A stretch of DNA of 64,000 bases from Euclidia mi. Taxonomy: Eukaryota; Arthropoda; Insecta; Lepidoptera; Erebidae. A program made the translations under genes and the position numbers. The notes beneath the pieces were generated by a model. The model saw only the letters and a program-made list of their open reading frames with translations, did no database searches and was not told the origin of the DNA. The stretch is taken from contig OX123191.2 in the NCBI GenBank assembly GCA_944739405.2, forward strand, positions 414,830-478,829, given 5' to 3'. Below, one piece after another: positions 39,901-51,960 of this stretch. Each line of letters starts with the position of its first letter. Positions within the stretch are counted from its first letter, which is position 1.

Positions 39901-40327
39901 ATAAAGGAATATTGTTTGGCAGACATCAGAGATATATTGAGGAAGAGTTAAATACTACCCAAAAAAATTACCTTATTATAAGCACTACATCCAGATATTG
40001 ATTGTGAGCTTGTCTGATTTTGGTAATTTTCCATTAAAATGCCAGGCACATTTAATGGAGTCACGGGCTGTAAACAAGCAATAAAATTGTTAACGTTTTT
40101 TATTTTTCTTGATTTTATTAATAGGTTTATAGGGCATTTGCAATTGGTGGGTTGAGAAGAATCTACCAACTGTAACCTACTGTATTAATACTTTTTCAAA
40201 GTAAACTGTAAAGTACTATTCAAAAACAAGAGTAAGGGTGACATTATTTTGTTTTCAAAACATTTATAAGTTCCTTATAAAAGGAATATCATAAATGTAC
40301 TATCATAAACATTTCTTTTTTGTAACT

Positions 40328-40515
40328 AATTAGTGTGTTCCTCTGTGGCCGGACCACAGTTTAGTACTCAGATGCTACAGTTTGAAATAATACCTACCTA
40401 AAGTCTACTTTCATCGGAATATGTATGTATATATTTTGAGTACCTCAAGAGATATCTTTCAAATCAACTACTTATGTGGTCCGGCCGCCAAGCAGTGCTC
40501 TCTGGCCGAGCCACC
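40328..40515. repeat. Short MITE (about 190 bp)
   Basis: gtggccggaccac near the left end (40345) is matched inverted by gtggtccggccgcc near the right end (40478). Part of the left half is found again, inverted, at 41890-41985. Confidence 0.6.
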
Positions 40516-41223
40516 TCAAATTAAATAGAGAATAATGAAATATGAATAAATCTATACCCCGAAAAAACTACTTAAAGAGTACCTTGCATACGACAAATAT
40601 GGTCCAATAAACCCCTTTAGTTAAGGAGTTATTGGTTGTAGGTTGTGGTCTGCTGGAAGGTATACTCTGCAGCAAGTCAATTTTGCAATATTTAAAATTA
40701 ACTATCCATAAATCAATTTATATAATAGTACCTTTTCTCTACTCTTCGTTGATACTTTTCTCTCAAGAAACTATTCATTTTGATTAATTCATCTTAAAAG
40801 TACGTGTGTATGGCTAGGGAGGATTACTTTCAGCAAATATAACGAAATATTCTTTATTTCTTTATGCCAAGAAAAACTGCATTATAAGTACTTTATAAAA
40901 TGACCTGGACTTTATCTATAAACTTTTATTTATATAGCCAACAAAGATTTTGAAAAAAAAAGCACTTTTTAGGTTTTGTTTACCTATCTACCTAAGAATA
41001 GGTAGTTAATTTGACGAAGTAAGTGATCACGAGTTATCTTCATCTTACAGTACAGTAAATTTTAATAAAATTAGTGAAACAACAATGCAAATGTAAATGT
41101 AGTAAGTGGAATGACCTAATTATAATAAACAAATAATAATTTAAAAGAACTAGAAATGTTATGTTTTATAATAATCAACTGAAAAATGCTAAGTATTTAT
41201 ATAAATTCTAAATAAGTAGTAGA

Positions 41224-41850
41224 TCATGAGTTGTCTAGTGTAAGTGACCATCTATCCTTATCACTGAAATAATCATTAACAGTATAATAACCTTTCCTAG
41301 TAAGGCAGTCTTTTATCTTACTTTTAAACATATTAAATGGTAATTCTAAAAGACTAATTGGTATTTTATTGTAAATGCGAATACCTAGCCCTACAAAAGA
41401 ATTGTTAACTTTATGTAAACAATGATAAGGAGCATATAACTTATGTCTATTCCTAGTATTTATATTATGTATGTCACTTTTTGTAGTAAATAAATCTATA
41501 TTTTGCCTAATATACAATATATTAGCAAATAAGAACTGCGAGGCTACTGTTAGAATTCCTATAGACTTAAAGCGTTCCCTAAGAGTATCTTTTGCACCTA
41601 CCTAACATGTATATTGCTTGTACCGCTTGTTTCTGTAGAACAAAGATATTCTGAATATCCGCAGCGTTGCCGTAGAACATGACACTATGAAAATAGTTAA
41701 AATAAACTAGACAACCTATGTCAACATCAGCAAGTTGTCTAATTTTTCTGGCAGCATACGCTGCAGAGCTGAGCTTACCTGCAAGACATGCTATATGTGC
41801 ACCCCATTGTAACTTATTATCTAATATAATGCCTAGAAACACTGTGGAGT
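41224..41850 (-). pseudogene. Non-LTR reverse transcriptase C-terminal remnant
   Basis: Two minus-strand frames: FLGIILDNKLQWGAHI...FYGNAADIQNIFVLQKQAV (41842-41579) and, downstream, KLYAPYHCLHKVNNSFVGLG...YNKIPISL (41517-41224). These are the post-catalytic end of a Jockey/CR1-type reverse transcriptase, with a frameshift between them. The catalytic core is absent. Confidence 0.75.
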
Positions 41851-41889
41851 CAACTGTCTATATATATTATATATGAATATATATATATA

Positions 41890-41985
41890 TATTCCGATGA
41901 AAGAAGTCTTTAGGTAGGTATTATTTCAAACTTTAGCATCTGAGTACTAAACTGTGGTCCGGCCACGCAGCAACACACAACCAAT
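41890..41985. repeat. Inverted partial copy of the MITE at 40328
   Basis: Reverse complement of about 40328-40422 (~77 bp close match plus weaker outer part). With the first copy it brackets the reverse transcriptase remnant. Confidence 0.75.
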
Positions 41986-42247
41986 TAAGCACATGTTCAG
42001 TTTTATTTTGGCAATTAATCTAACCACTTTAGCCCCAGCGGCTCAAATTTGAGCCAGACACTATAACAATAAAATTCTGTTGTGTCTGCTAATTAGGTTC
42101 TCGAGTAGCTACGGACCACACTCAAACACATTCTTTTTTACATCACTATTTGTGCCCATTAGACAAAAGTTGCAATGAGGATATCACCATCATAGCAGCC
42201 AATACTTAATCATGTTGAACAAATTTATAATAAGTAATGTTACTTAC

Positions 42248-42416
42248 CAATAAGGTCAGTGATGGTATACGCAATGTTACTTTATTTAGAGTCCGGTTGA
42301 AACAAGATTCTTCAAAGTGAAGAGAACAAATATGAATTGTTTTTGTTGACATCCTTAAATTTTCAACACCGATTGTTTCCAGCCAAATTTTCTTTTTTCC
42401 TTTGTTGGCAGGCAGC
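42248..42416 (-). CDS. THAP-domain exon
   Basis: Minus-strand 169-bp exon encoding LPANKGKKKIWLETIG, then VENLRMSTKTIHICSLHFEES...: a THAP-type zinc finger core with its Trp and the C-S-x-H-F signature. It is flanked by a strong 3' splice site (pyrimidine-rich ...tttactttcaag ending at 42417) and a consensus 5' splice site (gtaagta at 42247-42241). The N-terminal C-X2-4-C half would lie in an upstream exon, which I did not find. It could belong to a THAP transcription factor, or to a P-element-like transposase or its domesticated relative. Confidence 0.6.
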
Positions 42417-42499
42417 CTTGAAAGTAAAAAAATCAATAAGTAACCATAATACAGTATTATCGATAAATATAAAATATCATACATGCTGTACTCTATTCC

Positions 42500-43825
42500 T
42501 ACAATAACAACAAAATAATATCATAAAGTTTATCGTGGATAATAAAGGCAAAAAGGGAAAATATGAATGCGTAACTGTTGATACTCTTAAAAAAATGCAG
42601 TATCTTTTATTCATTATCTAAATCCAAAGATATTTCAGCTGAAATTAAGTACTTACTGGTGCAAGGTTATATTCGGGTGATTTCTGCTTCTTTTCATGCC
42701 ACAACCGATTATATTGCAATTGGGCATCTTGCAATTGAAGGTTTACCACTACCACTGTACCGCTATCGCGTTAAAACCCAATAACACAGCAAAATTACTC
42801 CAAAATTCACAAAATATATGAATAGCTCAAGAGCATTTGACAGTCGACGTACCCCAACTTGTTGACAAACAGCAAGCGGATAAAATGGCGACCCGGCCGC
42901 ATCTAGGTATTTCAAAGACGCTAGGAATGAAGGGTTGCCATTATAGTAACTGTCAAAAAGCATGTTATCTCTTTTCATTTATGCAACATTATGTAAGTTA
43001 AACAGAGATGACAGTATTTTTATGACTTCGGTGTCGATATGCCTCATATTTGTATAAGTGTATTTTCTATAGTCAAACATTTCAGGTCTATATTATTAGT
43101 ATTGTCACTGTTTACAATAGACTAAACTAAACGTTACTAAATCGATATAATCGACTTGACCTATCACAAATAATATTTCTCTTTCAAACAAGCGCTATGT
43201 TCACGAATGTAGGTGAACATAGCGCATGTGAACAAACTCTTCAAAATTACATGGTATTATATCCCGTAGAGGCGTAGAAGAATTTATTAGTAACACAAAG
43301 CACTCGGTGATGATGGATCTACTTTTTTAATTGATTAAAACCCATACAAATTTTATTTACGAAAATCCTAAGAGCCGTCAAAACCTAGACTAAGCTATAC
43401 ATATATTTCAGCCGAGAAACGGCCCTGCGCGACATTTACCTATAGGTACCGCACTGTTTTATGATATTACAATTTAGATTAATCAAATGATAATTTGTTG
43501 AAATCCATCAGGTTGTTTGGGGTGTAAAGCCAAACTAATGAACATACGAACATACCTACACCCGAAAAACGTTACACTTCTGTCAGACGTAGTGGGGTAC
43601 CTAAAAGAAGAGGGGGCGGCAAATTTCAGACCGGCCCCGGGCAGCGAAAACCCACGCTACGCCATCGCCACTGCCACGCTGAGCTAAATACTTGTTTACT
43701 ACATGACTAACATGACGCTCGCTGGCGCGCGCTGCTCTCGCAGCGCCACCACCGGCCAACAGAGGTAACTAAGTGTTCGGATATGGTTGTAAACACTTCA
43801 CTGGCACTTTGTCTTTGTCTATCTT
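42500..43825. other. Intergenic DNA without recognised gene
   Basis: AT-rich with short frames only. A perfect 13-bp hairpin lies at 43192-43225 (gcgctatgttcac / gtgaacatagcgc, 8-nt spacer). Confidence 0.5.
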
Positions 43826-44122
43826 ATGCTTATGCACGCTGATGTTTTTAAATTTATATCTTCGTGTGATACTTGTGTCGCACATAAACACCAAAACAAT
43901 GGTACTTTATATACACACACATACAACTTACGTCATAAACTGGCTGGGTTTAACGTGGGTGATACTGTGTGGAAAAGAACCTACGACAAATCATTTGGCA
44001 AAAAACTAGCTCCTAAGTTTACCAAGTGTACTATTATTGCTAAAAAGTCACCACTGTCGGGTAAATCTATTGGCAGTTGGCACATTAAAGATTTAAAACT
44101 AATTAACTACACTGATTCCTAA
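43826..44122 (+). pseudogene. Ty3/gypsy integrase C-terminal remnant
   Basis: Open frame whose second half, YNLRHKLAGFNVGDTVWKR then LAPKFTKCTIIAKK...SWHIKDLKL, matches the C-terminal integrase segment of Ty3/gypsy retrotransposons (GDxVWKR followed by KLAPKF). The catalytic core and the rest of Pol and Gag are absent upstream. It lies ~145 bp before a likely LTR, the normal position for the end of pol. Confidence 0.75.
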
Positions 44123-44267
44123 CCTAACTAGATTCTTTCATTGTACCTACCTGCAGTTTGAGTTTCATAGTCACTATCTAATTAGCACTGTCTACAGAAG
44201 TTCGGAGGACTTAGACGGATTTTTCTTGTCTAGACACGAAAAATCCTGCTGTACAGAGCGGGGTATT

Positions 44268-45070
44268 GTAACATATTGCGTTATAATATCTCGCAGGCGC
44301 TTAACGCCAGCTTAGCCGTTCGCAATATTACCAAATATGGTCATGTTCACTAGCCAAAGGCAGTTGTGAGTCATAGGCCTATATCTATATAAGATGGGTG
44401 CGCGATCTAAGTCGATCACTTGCCCTACACACCGTCTCGCTGATGGTTGTAGTACTACAACTACAATCCTACTTCTCTTTCTACTGTCCCGCTGGGGGTA
44501 AGCATATTCTAGTTGTCTGTGTGCCTATACGTTCTGTCTGTAGTATCTGTGTCTCCTAAGCATAACAGCCGATCTAGGGACCGCCTGTTCCTGACCGGTT
44601 GTTGTGTGTTCTCTATGCTGTTTCCAGTTCTTCCTACGGGCTACGTTCTTCCTACGGGCTACGTTCTCTCTACGGGCTACAAGCCACGAGCTGCTGGCGC
44701 CGTGCCGCTACTAGCCAGCTGCCACCCAAGCCTCCGTTCCTGCCTACGAGCTCCTACAGCCAGGCCACGGACGCCTGAGCCTGACCGCTCGGCCCACATC
44801 GGCTGCACCGCCTGAGACTCCGCTCAGCCTGAACCTCGACCACAGAGCTGCCTGCGCAGCGCACCTTGCCCAGCTCATCGACGACCCTACGAGCAGCTAC
44901 CCTGCGAGCGTCGGAGAGCAGCAGGAGTCTACGCTCCAGCCAGCTCAGGCCAGTGCCTACCTAGTTCGGTCATACTGTATGTAAGCGGTAGTGAGACATA
45001 ATAAAGAACCTGTTCAGCCTAGCAGTGTTTCTCTTGAACCCCGACATCCTACCTGAGATCCTCCGTCTCA
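44268..45070 (+). mobile_element. Probable 3' LTR of the Ty3/gypsy remnant
   Basis: Begins TGTAACATATTGC right after a purine-rich acagagcgggg tract, has a tatataag box at about 44388, a GC-rich transcribed part and an aataaag polyadenylation signal near 45000. The right end is uncertain because no second LTR is present. Open frames inside (e.g. 44513-44815) are not genes. Confidence 0.6.
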
Positions 45071-45587
45071 GTGGCATAAGTACTAATTTGATTGTATTTG
45101 TTTGTTGAGTACGCGTATAACCTGTTTTTATTTTTTAGGTATTGTTATAAACTAGTAGTTAAGTATAAATTAAATATTTGTTAATTACGTCACTTCCCTC
45201 GGGGCAGGCATTGAAAATCAGCAACTCGTATCGCGGCCAACGTCACAAACGGCGCGACGCTGAATGCCTGCCTCCTTGTCACATCGGCGGCGTACAGTTA
45301 GTTAAATTTCTGAATGTGGGTAGGGTAGAAAATTGTCTTGGGTATTGTGAACCCGGGTAAAGGTTTCGAAATACGTCGCCGTTTTTAGGGGTTGTGAGTG
45401 ATTGGGGGGGGGAGGGGAGGTCTCGGAACCCTCCCTCACCATTTTCACTTGCCGCAAATACTTGGTTTCCTCTGAAAAAAAAAAATTATCTCCAAACATG
45501 GCACTGCCAACTTTCACATTCTTCACACTAGTTTAATAAACTAAGGTTGACGGAGCCCTGCTTCGCAGGGCTCCTATTTTCCGATTA
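45071..45587. other. Intergenic DNA with repeat fragments
   Basis: No gene recognised. A ~32-bp segment at 45360-45391 (ggtttcgaaatacgtcgccg...) recurs in the same orientation at 54070-54102. Hairpin repeat copy 2 lies at 45552-45574. Confidence 0.55.
45552..45574. repeat. Dispersed hairpin repeat, copy 2
   Basis: ggagccctg-cttcg-cagggctcc, inside a longer unit running from actagtttaataaact to ctattttc. Confidence 0.75.
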
Positions 45588-46146
45588 AGGGTGCGTTTCC
45601 ACAGAAGCTGAGATGCGCAGAGCTGAGCAGAGACTTATAAAAATTTACCAATCACATATATCTTACATATTACATTACATTACACATCTCATCTCCGCTC
45701 CGATTCAGTGGAAACAGTGTTAGCGGAGTTGAGAAGATTTATATTAAAATGTATGGTGCGCGGAGATTAGCGGGGCACAGTGGTGTACAGCTTAGTGGAG
45801 CTGTGCCGGGTGAAGCGGGGCTGTGCGGTGTAGAGCGGGGATGCGCGCGTTAGAGCGGGGTTGCGCTGGGTGGAGCAGGGCTGAGAGGGGTAACACGACG
45901 TCAGGTGCGGGAGTTTGTTTGTAGTAGTACCCCGTTCAGCTCATTTCCACTTCACAGCTCCGCTCTGCTAGACTCAGCTATGGTCCGCCCCGTTCGTCTC
46001 AGCTCTGCTCGGCTCCACTTCACCCAGCTACATAGCTCAGTCCTGCACCGCTCATCTATGCACAGCTTTAGTGGAAACACCTACCTATTTACACGGCTCT
46101 GCTCCGCTGAACTCCGCGCAGCTCCGCTTCTGTGGAAACGCAACCT
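45588..46146. repeat. MITE with ~38-bp terminal inverted repeats
   Basis: Left end gtgcgtttccacagaagc (from about 45588) is matched inverted at the right end (gcttctgtggaaacgcaacc, to 46146), with ~38 bp of good pairing. The interior has GC-rich sub-repeats (gagcggggctgtgcgg type) that make it partly palindromic. Confidence 0.75.
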
Positions 46147-46355
46147 TAGGGTCAAAAGAAAACCTAACGTAACCTATTTAGTTACTTATTACAGTCGCAC
46201 CTAACCCTAGGTACTCGAAAGCAATGACGCACTGATTTGACATTAGCTGTCAGTATAATTCATACAAGATGGCGGTTGCGTTCCGTTTCACGTTTTCACA
46301 TAAAACCTAAATATCGCTTTTATTGATTCCACTAGTTTAATAAACTGAGGTTGAC

Positions 46356-46378
46356 GGGGCACTGCTTCGCAGGGCTTC
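46356..46378. repeat. Dispersed hairpin repeat, copy 3
   Basis: Diverged copy: ggggcactgcttcgcagggcttc, preceded by the same actagtttaataaact segment as copy 2. Confidence 0.7.
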
Positions 46379-46534
46379 TATTTTCGGGTATAATACCTAT
46401 AAGATACCCTCAAATTCGGGCGATTCGTTTCGAAACCCAACCCTGAACCCGTATTTTATTTATTATGTACCTGCTTAACAACTGTACACTGTTATAGTGT
46501 GGCAATAAATGCTTTTTTACTTTACTTTACTTTT

Positions 46535-46597
46535 ACGTTCATAAGCGTCAATTTGTGGCCTAAATGAATAAATGATTTAGACTTTGACTTTGACTGT
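46535..46597 (+). repeat. Non-LTR 3' tail remnant, (TTTGAC)n type
   Basis: tcataagcgtcaatttgtgg, then cctaaatgaataaatgattt and actttgactttgac. A second copy lies at 58557-58610. These look like the 3' ends of one non-LTR family. Confidence 0.65.
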
Positions 46598-47599
46598 AGT
46601 TTACGTACATGTTTGTGATCCATTCGCTTAAAACGGGCAGCGATCACCGAATGGTAAGAGGCATAATGAATTGAACCAAACATCGGTTTCTTTTAATCGG
46701 TTCTATAACGAAGGGGTGGGGCGGGACTCCTACAAGATTGACTTACGATCTTGTAGGGATTGCGAGAAACAGATTGATGCGGACGGCTAAGGATCGAGTT
46801 GATAGCATTGAGGTAACATGTTATACAGATAAATGATTGATAGCCTTGGGGCGACCTATGTCAACTTTTACTCTACAACTCTCTACAAATAGTTTTGTTG
46901 ACATATTTTTGTATACGCTATGGTACTATTTACATGCAAAGATGCAGTAACTGAATTAGTTCTATCCCTACAACGATACAGCTGTTAGGTCATACTAACA
47001 ATGTGTTCTAGGTTTATTTATAGAATTATTATTTATATAAATATGGTATGATTCCAAGAATGTGGTACGATTCCTGCTTTGATTTCGGTAAAAAGTATTA
47101 AAACAATATTCTTAAACGGGCCTCGAAGATGTGTCTTTGCCCAGGCTTAGATTAGCCTGATTAGTCAACGACGTGGACAATTTTACACGCACAGCGGCTT
47201 ATCGTGGACTCCATGATAAGCCGCTGTGCGTGTACAATTGTAAAATATCGCTTGCCTCGTGCTTCTGAGAGCACGATACGTCACGATGATCTCTGACAGT
47301 CGAGTCGTCAGAACCCTCATATATACTTACACTGGAACTCATGGAATATCGCTATCCCTATGGGTTGCGGTGGTCAGACAGCAGTCGCTCTGTGGAAAAG
47401 CTAATATTCTGGCAAATTTGCTGAGGCCATCCTGCTGGTCGAACCAGCTCCAAGAAGCAAAGGCTGGGATGTAACCGTGATAGCGCTAGGAGGTTGACGC
47501 ATTACACCTATGTACATATTTACGCTCGTTTCATTGGTCACCGCAACAGGATTCACTGGGAACAATTGAAACTCTACAATTACAAAGTCAATGTGGCAA
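46598..47599. other. Intergenic DNA without recognised gene
   Basis: No credible ORF. Contains a perfect 20-bp-arm hairpin at 47184-47234 and possibly decayed 5' sequence of the retrotransposon that becomes recognisable from about 47650. Confidence 0.5.
47184..47234. repeat. Perfect 20-bp inverted repeat, 11-nt spacer
   Basis: Arms 47184-47203 and 47215-47234 (tacacgcacagcggcttatc and its exact complement). Confidence 0.85.
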
Positions 47600-47649
47600 C
47601 AACCTTTGTGATAGCCACTCAAATTTCTCAACCCATTTAAAGAGTGGCA

Positions 47650-48396
47650 GATCTTTTGTTATGCTAGATCCAAATGAAATCGAAGTTGAACGTGTTATAC
47701 TCACTTTAAAAAATAACAGCGCAGCATGATGGGACAACATTAGTAACAACATCTTAAAGCATTTTAAACATATTCTTGTGCCTCCACTGACCCACATTTA
47801 CCGTCTATGTCTTGCTGAGGTCGTCTTTCCCACATATCTTAATAAGGCAGTGGTAGTCCCAATTTACAAAAGCGGTACAAAAGGTCTTATAACAATCTAC
47901 AGGCCAATTTCGCTATTACCATCAATAGCTAAAGTCTTAGAGAAAATAGTCAACCGTAGATTAATGGCATACTTAGAAAGTAACGCTCTGCTATCTACTT
48001 TCCAGTTCGTATTTAGACCTAAGTTGTCTACAGTAGACGCGGCACATCAATTAACGAACTGTGACAGAAGAACTGGGGAAGAGAAAGCATGTCATTGGAA
48101 TTTTCCTTGATTTAGCCTATGACACGGTGTCTGTACCTAAACTTCTGAATAAGCTGGAAGCCATTGGCATAAGAGGCACACAATTAAAATTCTTTGCTGA
48201 ATATTTAAAGGACAGGTACCAAAGTGTTCGAATCGGCGAGTTTTCTAGCGCAGAATTAAAAATACCTTAATATGGCATTCCACAAGGAAGTATCCTCGCA
48301 TCTACCCTTTTCCTAGTCTATATTAACGACCTTTGCAATCAAACCTTAGACCATGGCAAAATTATTACATATGCAGATGATACAGCGCTCCTTTTT
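47650..48396 (+). pseudogene. Non-LTR reverse transcriptase, N-terminal half (decayed)
   Basis: Recognisable in shifting frames: LDPNEIEVERVILTLKNNSA, AVVVPIYKSGTKGLITIYRP then ISLLPSIAKVLEKIV, IGIFLDLAYDTV, YGIPQGSILASTLF, and ITYADDTALLF, where the nested element begins. It has at least two frameshifts, an early stop (SA* near 47730) and a stop before YGIPQG. The catalytic YADD is intact at the break point. Confidence 0.85.
48391..48396 (+). other. Target-site duplication, left copy
   Basis: cttttt flanks the nested element here and at 52627-52632. Its single ancestral copy encodes LF within the interrupted reverse transcriptase. Confidence 0.7.
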
Positions 48397-48626
48397 ATTT
48401 ATTTATTTATTTATTTATTTATTAACAAGAAGACCAACAGCAAAAGTAACAAAATACAATGTTGAAAAGATAGCCACAGTTAGCCAATTAAAGGTCTCCG
48501 CGGATATGTAAAATTGCACATACTGCATAGTTTATAATAAATATGTGGACATAGAAACAAACTATAATAAATATGTAGACATACAAACAAACTCATTAAG
48601 GTAAGTATTTATAACAATTTAAAAAT

Positions 48627-51539
48627 TCAGTGTTTATTAAAAAATTCCAAGCTCAATAACCGTCTCACCGTTTCGATCTTTGCGACAAAAATATCAAAAT
48701 CATGTTCTTTACATTGTTTATTCAAAAGATTACTCGCTCGCCACACAAACGAATTCTGCCGGTAATTTGTAGACACTAATGGAAGTTGAATAGGGGCGTA
48801 GTGTCTTACAGCCCTTGTTGGAACATTAAACAGTATTTTACCCAGTAGATCCGGACAGTCAATGGATCCAGATATGATGTTCAACAGATAAATAACATCG
48901 GCGATATCTCGTCGTGTAACTAGCGGCAATAGGTGGAATTTTGAACAGATTTTCAAATATTCATCTGATCTGTAGGTGATTTTACACCGATAGCATAAGT
49001 ATTTAACAAATCTGCGTTGTATGCTTTCTAGTCTATTAATATAAACATCATATCTGGGGTTCCATATCTGACTGGCGTATTCCAAAATGCTGCGCACATA
49101 TGTACAATATAAGATTTTAAAAGTTTTCACCTCATTAAAATTGTTTGACATTCGCATGACGAATCCCAGAGCTCGAGATGCCTTATTAGCGATATTATCT
49201 ATGTGGGCGTTAAAAAGTAATTTAGAGTCATGTACAACTCCCAGGTCCCGAATCTGATTGCATCTATGGAGCTTATGGCCTTTAAGATAATATTCCGACA
49301 GAATTATGTTAGGTTTTCTACTGTACGTCACCAAGTTGCATTTAGAAGGGTTAAGGTCTAATTTATTCTCTAAACAATATTCAGTAAGGCGATCCAAGTC
49401 GGACTGGAGAGCTAACACGTCAGACATTGATTCAACGCTAGAGAATATTTTCATATCGTCAGCAAAACATAATAGATGTGAGTGATGAAAGCATTTGTTG
49501 ATGTCGTTAACAAAGATTAGGAACAGCAAAGGGCCAGTAAGGGATCCTTGAGGTACACCGCTAGGAACAATAACCCAACTTGAAATATCATTATTGACTA
49601 CTACAGCTTGCGATCGATTCGATATATATGACGAGAACCATCTCAGCAAGTCTCCACGTATGCCGATAAGCTCGAGTTTCTTAATTAGAAGCAAATGGTC
49701 AATTTTATCGAAACATTTGCTGTAATCTGTGTAAACGACATCAACCTGCCTACCATCACTCACATTCTTCGATATGAAATCGTTCAGGATAACAAGGTTG
49801 CTCGTCACTGACCGTCCTTTCAAGAAACCGTGCTGAAATGTATTAAGTGAATTCTTGAGGGCCCTATATATTTGATAATAAATTATTTTTTCAAATATCT
49901 TTGCCAAAATACATAACTTCGAAACCGGCCTATAGTTTGCAACATCATCTTTAGCGCCTTTCTTATAAACAGGTGTAATATAGGCCGATTTCCATATTGA
50001 CGGTACCACACATTCACGTAAGGACTTTTCGAAAAGTAATTTAATAGGTACTGCAATCGACTCGGCACAATTAATAAACAATAATGGGGGTAGGTTGTCA
50101 GGACCAGGTGACTTAGAAAGATCGAGAGCCTTAAGGATATTAATTAATTCATTGATATCAATATATATTTGGGATATGTCGGACAAGGTGTAAGGTTCAT
50201 CATTAATGTGTACATGTTGTGCGGCCTGAGAAGGTTGTAAGAAAGTGGAGTAAAAATAATCCGAGAAAGCATCGCATATATCCTGTCCAGTGTCAGCCAC
50301 TCTATCGCCGTATTTAATAATACTCGGAACACCAGTGGAGTTCCGCCGCGACTTTACAAAAGTCCAAAAGCATCTGGGATTAACCCTGATAGAATCCTCC
50401 ACGGTAGTAATATAGTTAGTATAGCACTCACTCTCTAGTTTCTTCACCCTTTCTCTTAACAATTTATATGTCTCATGGTCGGATACATTACCATAGTTTT
50501 TATGTTTACGATAGTATTTAAATTTTTCGCGTATCAATTTCTTTAATGAGGTTGTATACCACGGAGGAAATGAGTTATTATTCGGGTAGATGGTACGTTT
50601 GGGTATATTTTTCTCTATTGATCGTTTAATTATTGAATAGAAATAATTAACGGCGTCATCAATAGTTTTATTAGAAAATTCGTTACTCCACTCAACCGTT
50701 AGAATATCCCGTTTGATTTCCTCATAATTACCCTTGTTATAGATATACTTGGTACGTACTGCAGGTTTAAGACTTTGTAGTTCAACACCCGCCATCTCCA
50801 ATGTTATTGCCATATGATATGGATCAATCGGTACTAATGGACTGTTACATTGTTGAATATTTAGGCTATCGTTGGACAATGCAAGGTCTAATATTTTGCC
50901 ATAAGCGTTAACGATATTGTTATATTGCCTTAGATTGTGGGTAAGTAACGCGTCAATTAGTAAATATTCATCGGCGGTATTAACAGACTGAGCTGTTAAG
51001 GCCTTATCATTGTTTATAGATTGCCAAGTTATTCCACTCAGGTTAAAGTCGCCCAGTATTAAATATTTATCGTTAGGATGTTCGACTAAAATCTGATCTA
51101 ATTTCGATATATAATTGTTTAATTGTTGAGAAAAGGTGAAACCTAAATATTGCTTACAGAGATAGACGACACAGATGTTAATATTAATTTTAGAATGACT
51201 GGTGCGCCCTAAGGGTAAAGAAAGCCATAAATCCTCAGCGGTGGACGAGAAAATAGATCTATTACAAGCTGTTAGGTATTTACGTACCGCGATGAGCACT
51301 CCGCCACCTCGGGTCTGGTTGGTCAGGTCATAATCTCGGTCACGTCTCCACACCACATAACGATTGTCAAACAATTCTGAGTCACTAATACTGGATGTCA
51401 ATCATGTCTCTGTTAAGATAATTATATCGTATGAGTTTAAACATAAGTTTCGGTAAAACATTTCTGTTTTAGACCGAAGCCCACGCACGTTTTGATAGTA
51501 AATTTTAATTTCTGATAAGTTTACACTATTCGTAGACAT
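48627..51539 (-). pseudogene. Non-LTR ORF2 (endonuclease/reverse transcriptase) with one nonsense codon
   Basis: 970 codons from ATG 51539 (MSTNSVNLSEIKIYYQNVRG). A TGA interrupts it just after LTET, where this family normally has Trp, so a single TGG-to-TGA change is likely; the frame then runs open for 924 codons to 48627. Domains: APE-type endonuclease (YQNVRGLRSKT, LTET, RGGGVLIAV, LILGDFNLSGI, DPYHMAI; ~1-235) and reverse transcriptase (SPGPDNLPP, VANYRPVS, FQHGFLKGRS, YTDYSKCFDKIDH, GVPQGSLTGPLLF, CFADDMKIF, IRDLGVVHDSKL). No RNase H and no zinc knuckle. Fits the CR1/Jockey group. Confidence 0.88.
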
Positions 51540-51960
51540 TTATTATTGCAAACAATTACTATAATTAAACACATATCAGATAAAAACATTATTATACGCT
51601 TACTAAGTGGGATGAATTGATTATGTGGGTAATAACTAATGGATATACTAATAATTTCTGAGTTCTGAGACATGAAATAATTAATTACAACGGCATGCGT
51701 ATCGACAGACTTCCCTTTCACTGGGTACCGTGACAGCGCGTCACAATGCGAAACGAGCGAGATAGCTATATGAAATGCATTTTTTACTACGGTGAGAACA
51801 GTCCTACTGAGCCAAGAGCCTGGCCATATACTCGGTGAGGCAGAGATACCAAACCTGTTACATTGAGGTTTAGCATCAATTACACATTGGAATATAGATT
51901 TGAGAACGCATTGTATATCGCTTATAAATATTTGTACGATAACGATTGATAGGCGAAAAT

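Larger units (their letters stand above)
39374..40327. other. Intergenic DNA with MITE-like repeat
   Basis: No gene recognised. Carries an inverted-repeat element (39553-39900) and inside it one copy of a dispersed hairpin repeat (39702-39724). Confidence 0.5.

Noticed and set aside
42885..42978. Plus-strand MKGCHYSNCQKA as a missing THAP first exon
   Set aside because: Wrong strand relative to the THAP exon and no supporting motif beyond the two cysteines.
44513..44815. 100-codon frame with PTGYVLPTGYVLSTGY repeats
   Set aside because: Lies inside the probable LTR; a short 15-18 bp repeat rather than a gene.
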